Shown in pieces: positions 7,402 to 11,371 of a stretch of 11,371 bases of DNA. Numbering within the stretch: position 1 is the stretch's first letter; each line of letters starts with the position of its first letter. This stretch comes from Isohypsibius dastychi (taxonomy: Eukaryota; Tardigrada; Eutardigrada; Parachela; Isohypsibiidae), in contig JAQIWT010001316.1 in NCBI GenBank assembly GCA_034696485.1, positions 1-11,371 of the forward strand. The letters are read 5' to 3'. A program made the translations under genes and the position numbers. The notes beneath the pieces were generated by a model. The model worked only from the letters and a program-made list of their open reading frames with translations, was not told the DNA's origin and did not search any database.

Positions 7402-8936
7402 ATGGCGTTTTTGAGCGAATCTTTTGATTATCTGTTGGGAGATGTCGGACAGTCTGCGTATTCGGTGCTTCCATCTCCCAAGTTGAGCGATGTTCGGGAT
7501 AGCTTGCTGCCTTCTTTGAACGGAGAAATTCAGAAAGAATTTGAAATACAATGGTCGGGATTTGGGTAAGTCACTGTTTGTTCTTCTCGCTTGCGCAAGG
7601 AATTGAATTATTTCTGTTTCAGAGAAAGAACCTGGCTTCCAGAAGAGATGTTGTCTCCGCAGATCGTTCAGGAGTTTCTCGGCAGTCTAGCGAAAACACC
7701 AATAGTTTCGGAATCTTCCCGCCAGATGAGTGTATCGGAATTAGAGAACAGGCCCAGTGAAAATGATCCGGACTACACTTCGGACGAGGACGAAGCCAAA
7801 CCTAAGCGCGCGAACGATTTTGACGACAGTGTGTCGAGGAATTCGGGAGTTTCTTCCGCAGTACATGACTGCGAAACTGAATTGATTTCTGAAGTTGTGG
7901 AGCTCAGACAGCGATATCAGTCGCCAAGCGCTGTTGAAAGGAGGCAAGTTCTGGATGAAAGAAGTGGTGAATCACTGTCGGTATGTCGCTGCTATGCCTA
8001 GTGGTTTATTTTGAGGCAACGCATTTTTCGAACAGGAACAGGCTGTGAAATCTGTATCGAGCCCGTCATCATCTAAATCGGGAAGTATTTCCGCAGTTTC
8101 TGATCAGTCGGAAGTGCGTTCCATTAAAAAATCGGACGCTCAGGCATCTGACCCTATAAAATCATTCGGATCCGTAAAGAAAAATGAAAGCACACTATCA
8201 ACTCCCGGCGCCGTAACGAACGCAATTAATCGAGATAATAACCTTACAAATTCGAACAGGCGACAAACAGCCGAAGTATATCTCTAATTAATAAGTATCA
8301 TATCGTCGATTCGAGGTTGTCTAGCTTAACATTTTGCTTGTAGGCGCACTATGGAAATTCGTGTGGAATCAGTGTCACGGTACCGATCAAAAAAGAGCTC
8401 CATGAAGATATTCTTGACAAGCCGGGTACATCATGCCGAAATGTCCAGATGAAGCCAGTTGCGCGCAAACAGAAACAAGATGGGCTCAAAAAGACAGCGA
8501 ATATTACTGTTGGAGAAGGTCAGCCAGAGCGACCCGAGACAAGCCTCGCTTCCTTAGCTTCGAAAACGCCTACGGTAATTCCCAGGATTTTGTTCATAAT
8601 TCTTGTTTTAAAATATGCAAAGAACTTCTTAGTGTGGATGGGTCGTTCTAAATATCAATAATTCTAAATTATATTTTACAGAACGACCCTTCTGATGTTG
8701 TTCCTGCTTATTTCCCGAGCTCCCTGGAAAATGGTAGAAAGGCAGACTGCATAATTGGAAGCTGCGACGGACATGATCTGATTCCGGTATCTGAGACTCG
8801 CCTTTGGTTCGCTGTGCAATACGCCGATGGCAAATACCCCCTTCTGGAAATGGTTCCAGTTGAGGTTTGCATAAAATTCTGTCATGACTTGCTGGGTGAT
8901 TACTTGTTGAAGCAACATGATAATCTTTGCGATTGA
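7402..8936 (+). CDS. Divergent HP1-like protein: chromodomain-like N-terminus, long hinge, chromo-shadow-like C-terminus
   Basis: Five exons: 7402-7565, 7623-7980, 8036-8275, 8344-8574 and 8682-8936; all GT-AG and in phase, 415 residues. Residues 41-76 contain FEIQWSGFGERTWLPEEML and then SPQIVQEF, resembling the second half of a chromodomain (LLKWKGF..NTWEPE.NL..PELI.EF). W51 and F54 fall where two of the three methyl-lysine cage aromatics normally sit; the first strand with the third aromatic is not recognisable. Residues 80-331 are a low-complexity hinge rich in Ser, Lys and acidic residues, with a basic KPKR and an IKKE sequence fitting the SUMO consensus. Residues 349-410 (DCIIGS, then LWFAVQYADGKYPLLEM, then VEVCIKFCHDLL) resemble a chromo shadow domain (KIIGAT, MFLMKWKD, PQIVIAFYEERL). 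HP1 proteins are usually about 200 residues; this one is twice that, mostly from the hinge. Known HP1 role: binding H3K9-methylated chromatin. The family call is inference; the gene itself is clear. Confidence 0.62.
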
Positions 8937-9038
8937 CTCGCATTTTTCCGTGTTTGATGGGTACCCTGCATCGTCTTGCCAAATTTTAATTCAGAAGCGG
9001 ATTTTGAGTGATTTGTCATAATTCTGTGAGTTTTATTT

Positions 9039-9058
9039 TTTATAGTACGTACTATAAA
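9039..9058. repeat. Perfect 20-bp palindrome
   Basis: The left arm TTTATAGTAC is followed immediately by its exact reverse complement GTACTATAAA, with no spacer. Each arm's outer end reads TATAAA on one strand, so the element could present a TATA box in both directions. It sits 102 bp after the HP1-like stop codon and about 370 bp before the DPYD start. Confidence 0.8.
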
Positions 9059-9111
9059 TTACATGGTACAGCGAATTTCTGTGAATTAGTAAAGAGAAAG
9101 TTACCGTGTCG

Positions 9112-9119
9112 TGACGTCA
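9112..9119. promoter_or_regulatory. Cyclic-AMP response element (full palindromic CRE)
   Basis: TGACGTCA is the consensus site for CREB/ATF bZIP factors. It lies 308 bp upstream of the DPYD start codon. An exact 8-bp match is uncommon by chance in a 490-bp region, but occupancy is not shown. Confidence 0.5.
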
Positions 9120-9427
9120 TAGTGGACTTCGTTCTCCACCACAATTTATCTTCGGGCAGATCTTCAGATAGTCAGCTGATATCGCCGGCCATCCCTCTGG
9201 TTTTGTTTTTGATCTTGATTAGTCAATGTTTACGCCAGATCATGGCGAAAGGTAGCATCTGTTCCCAGCCTAATACTTTGAAAGCTCGTGCAGTTATCAG
9301 CCGATGAATCCGGTATACAACGTTGTTAAAACGACGGCGACGATCAGCTGGCGAAAATTACGCATACCTTCGAGAGATTTTTGTTGAACAGTTTTTTCCG
9401 AAGTCGTCAACCAGCTAAACTGCGAAA

Positions 9428-11371
9428 ATGGCGAAAGTTTTAAGTCGTGATGTTGCCGATATCGAAAGTCTGCTGGCCATAAATCCTAAGATATCTCACA
9501 ACGCCACCTGGAAGCCCAGCATTGTAACAAAAGGGGAAAAGAAGAAGTGGAAACGAAATGCGGACAAGTCTTGCTCGGTAAAGTTTAGTGTAGTTGTGTT
9601 TTACAGAATATGGGTTTAATAAATTTTGCGTTGTTTCCAGTCGTGTAAGCCGCTGACCAACGATTTCGATGATATTAAACATACGACATTAAGCGAAAGA
9701 GGCGCTTTGCGAGAAGGTACTGTATAAAAGGAACAACATGAACTGTTTATTTATTAGAAATTTACATGATTCACATTATTTATTATTTTTCATTTACATT
9801 ATTTAGTGTTCTGAGAATAATTTTTGTTTTTTCAGCTTCACGGTGTTTGAAATGTGTGGATGCGCCATGCCAAAAATCATGTCCAACTCAGCTGGATGTG
9901 AAGTCGTTTATCGGCAGCATTGCAACAAAGGTGAGGACTGCATCCTCAGTCTGTACGTCGTAAATTATTTATCTTCTTTGTTCCACAGAATTATTATGGA
10001 GCGGCAAAAGCTATTTTATCCGACAACCCCGTTGGTACGGACTCTTCCGTCTTGAATTGTTTGCTTTTCTTCATACTCCTGTTCTTGTGGTAACAGGTCT
10101 AACGTGTGGAATGGTGTGCCCAACAAGTGACCTTTGTGTTGGAGGTATGTCGTTATATCAAATCAATATCAAACATCAAATTGAGCAATATGTTTTGACA
10201 TTTTAGGGTGTAATTTATACGCATCGGAAGAAGGTTGGCTTAAATTCAACTTCAAAACGCATTCATTTGACGAAAAGGTCATGCAGGACCAATCAATATT
10301 GGTGGTCTCCAGCACTTTGCGGTGGATATTTTTAAGAAAATGAAGATTCAACAGATTCTACCGCCAGATCTACCGGAAAAACTGCCGGAGAGCTACCAAG
10401 CTAAAATCGCAATGCTGGGATGCGGACCAGCTACCATAAGCTGCGCGACATATTTAGGTGAAACACAAAGGTGTTTTGATGAATGAGTGTTCACAACACT
10501 TGTTTATGTATCCAGCACGTCTTGGTTATTCGGACATTACCATCTTTGAGAAACGAGAACATCCGGCTGGTCTAAGTGCCTCCGAAATTCCACAATTCCG
10601 GCTTCCCTACGATGCTGTTTCATGGGAAGTCCAACTGATGCAAGATTTGGGAGTGAAGGTATGTCTTAAGATTTACAGATTTTGTCTTTTATAAAAATAA
10701 CGCAATGTTGAATGGAACAGATATTGTATAATGCCGCACTTGGATCAGATGGACTAACAGTTCAGGCTCTCCGAGAAGAAGGCTATGCAGCTGTGTTCGT
10801 TGGTATTGGGTTACCTGATGCGAAACGCGATATAATGTTCAAAGGTATGTCGCTATTTTCGGTGAAGAAAATTAAGATCTTGCCGCATCATATTTTCTGG
10901 TGAATCTTTGTTGTGTGTCTTCGGCTAATTGATGGAATCTTGATTTCGCAGGACTTACAACTGAAACTGGCTTTTACACGTCCAAGGAGTTTTTACCAGC
11001 TGTGAGCGCCGCTAGCAAACCGGGTAGGCAGTATATTTTCAAGATATAGATTTATTTATTCATAATACATATTCCTGTTCAAGAATGATGTAATTCATGT
11101 TTTTGCTGACTCGGTTCTGTGCATGTTGCAGGAATGTGTGCTTGCAAATCAAAGTTACCCCAGCTCTTTGGAAACGTTGTTGTCTTGGGTTTGGGCGACA
11201 CCGCGTTGGACTGTGCCTCATCGGCACTACGTTGTGGAGCAAAAAGAGTCACGATTTGTTTCCGTAAAGGATTTACCACAGTTCGGGCAGTTCCAGAAGA
11301 AATGGATCTGGCGAAAGAAGGTAGGCTTCACATGACACACATGACCTTTCGGCTTCTGAATTGTTGAAATC
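9428..11371 (+). CDS. DPYD: Dihydropyrimidine dehydrogenase (NADP+), N-terminal part (partial)
   Basis: Eleven exons: 9428-9577, 9641-9716, 9836-9930, 9989-10034, 10097-10144, 10207-10233, 10287-10457, 10516-10658, 10721-10844, 10952-11023, 11132-11320; the twelfth lies beyond the window, whose end falls in an intron. The 380 visible residues line up with human DPYD almost without gaps, from [17 protein letters not shown] to [13 protein letters not shown]. Known iron-sulphur ligands are all present at human numbering: C79, C82, C87, C91, then C130, C136, C140 and Gln156 (in GGLQHFA). The FAD-binding [20 protein letters not shown] and the second nucleotide-binding [19 protein letters not shown] are intact. 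The enzyme reduces uracil and thymine with NADPH in the cytosol, the first step of pyrimidine breakdown. The FMN and C-terminal iron-sulphur domains are to the right. Exon 6 is only 27 bp. ATG 9428 is in good context (GAAAATGG). Confidence 0.97.

Larger units (their letters stand above)
8937..9427. promoter_or_regulatory. Intergenic region upstream of DPYD
   Basis: 491 bp between the HP1-like stop and the DPYD start. No AATAAA is evident for the upstream gene. The stretch contains a perfect 20-bp palindrome (9039-9058), a full CRE (9112-9119) and a 10-bp palindrome ACAACGTTGT (9317-9326). An open frame covering 9008-9307 lacks an early ATG and matches nothing I know. Confidence 0.5.

Noticed and set aside
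8629-8982. Minus-strand frames of 117 and 80 residues
   Set aside because: They are antisense to the last HP1-like exon, whose sense frame shows shadow-domain similarity.
9008-9307. 99-residue frame between the HP1-like gene and DPYD
   Set aside because: It begins with a non-ATG codon, contains the palindrome and the CRE, and matches no family.
1-11371. CRISPR array, toxin-antitoxin, prophage, insertion sequence or tRNA
   Set aside because: No spaced repeat array, transposase-like frame, terminal repeats or cloverleaf was seen, and the gene structure is that of an animal nuclear genome.

Overview
The window is nuclear DNA from an animal, most likely an invertebrate with a compact genome. 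The genes are split by many short GT-AG introns. I resolve about 30, mostly 48-110 bp with a typical size near 60 bp. Protein-coding genes on both strands sit 350-560 bp apart. I see no bacterial ribosome-binding sites, operons, CRISPR arrays, transposons, tRNA or rRNA genes. The lineage cannot be fixed from this sequence; a small-genome ecdysozoan or similar would fit, but that is a guess.

Layout from left to right: (1) the 5' end of a TONSL (Tonsoku-like) gene on the minus strand, running off the left edge. (2) A roughly 555 bp divergent promoter region shared with (3) a TELO2 (Tel2/CLK-2) gene on the plus strand with about 12 exons. (4) A complete three-exon NDUFA6 gene (complex I LYR-motif subunit) on the minus strand, tail-to-tail with TELO2 and with stop codons only about 15 bp apart under my model. 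(5) A 515 bp head-to-head intergenic region with a 13-G run and a perfect 12-bp direct repeat. (6) A four-exon HDHD2 gene (HAD-family phosphatase-like) on the plus strand. (7) A five-exon gene whose 415-residue product looks like a divergent HP1-type protein: a chromodomain-like N-terminus, a long serine-rich hinge and a chromo-shadow-like C-terminus. (8) A 491 bp intergenic region with a perfect 20-bp palindrome and a full CRE. (9) The first 11 exons of DPYD (dihydropyrimidine dehydrogenase) on the plus strand, running off the right edge.

Most of these are housekeeping genes with no evident common pathway. TONSL and TELO2 both serve replication-stress and DNA-damage responses in animals and are transcribed divergently, so shared control is plausible. 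I found no convincing new multi-gene system. The items most worth following up are the HP1-like protein, which appears to lack several canonical binding residues; the unusual C-terminal exon of TELO2, which has a histone-fold-like pattern; and the palindromes and repeats in the promoter regions. All exon models were made by eye from reading frame, splice consensus and remembered family sequences; no alignment or search was run.
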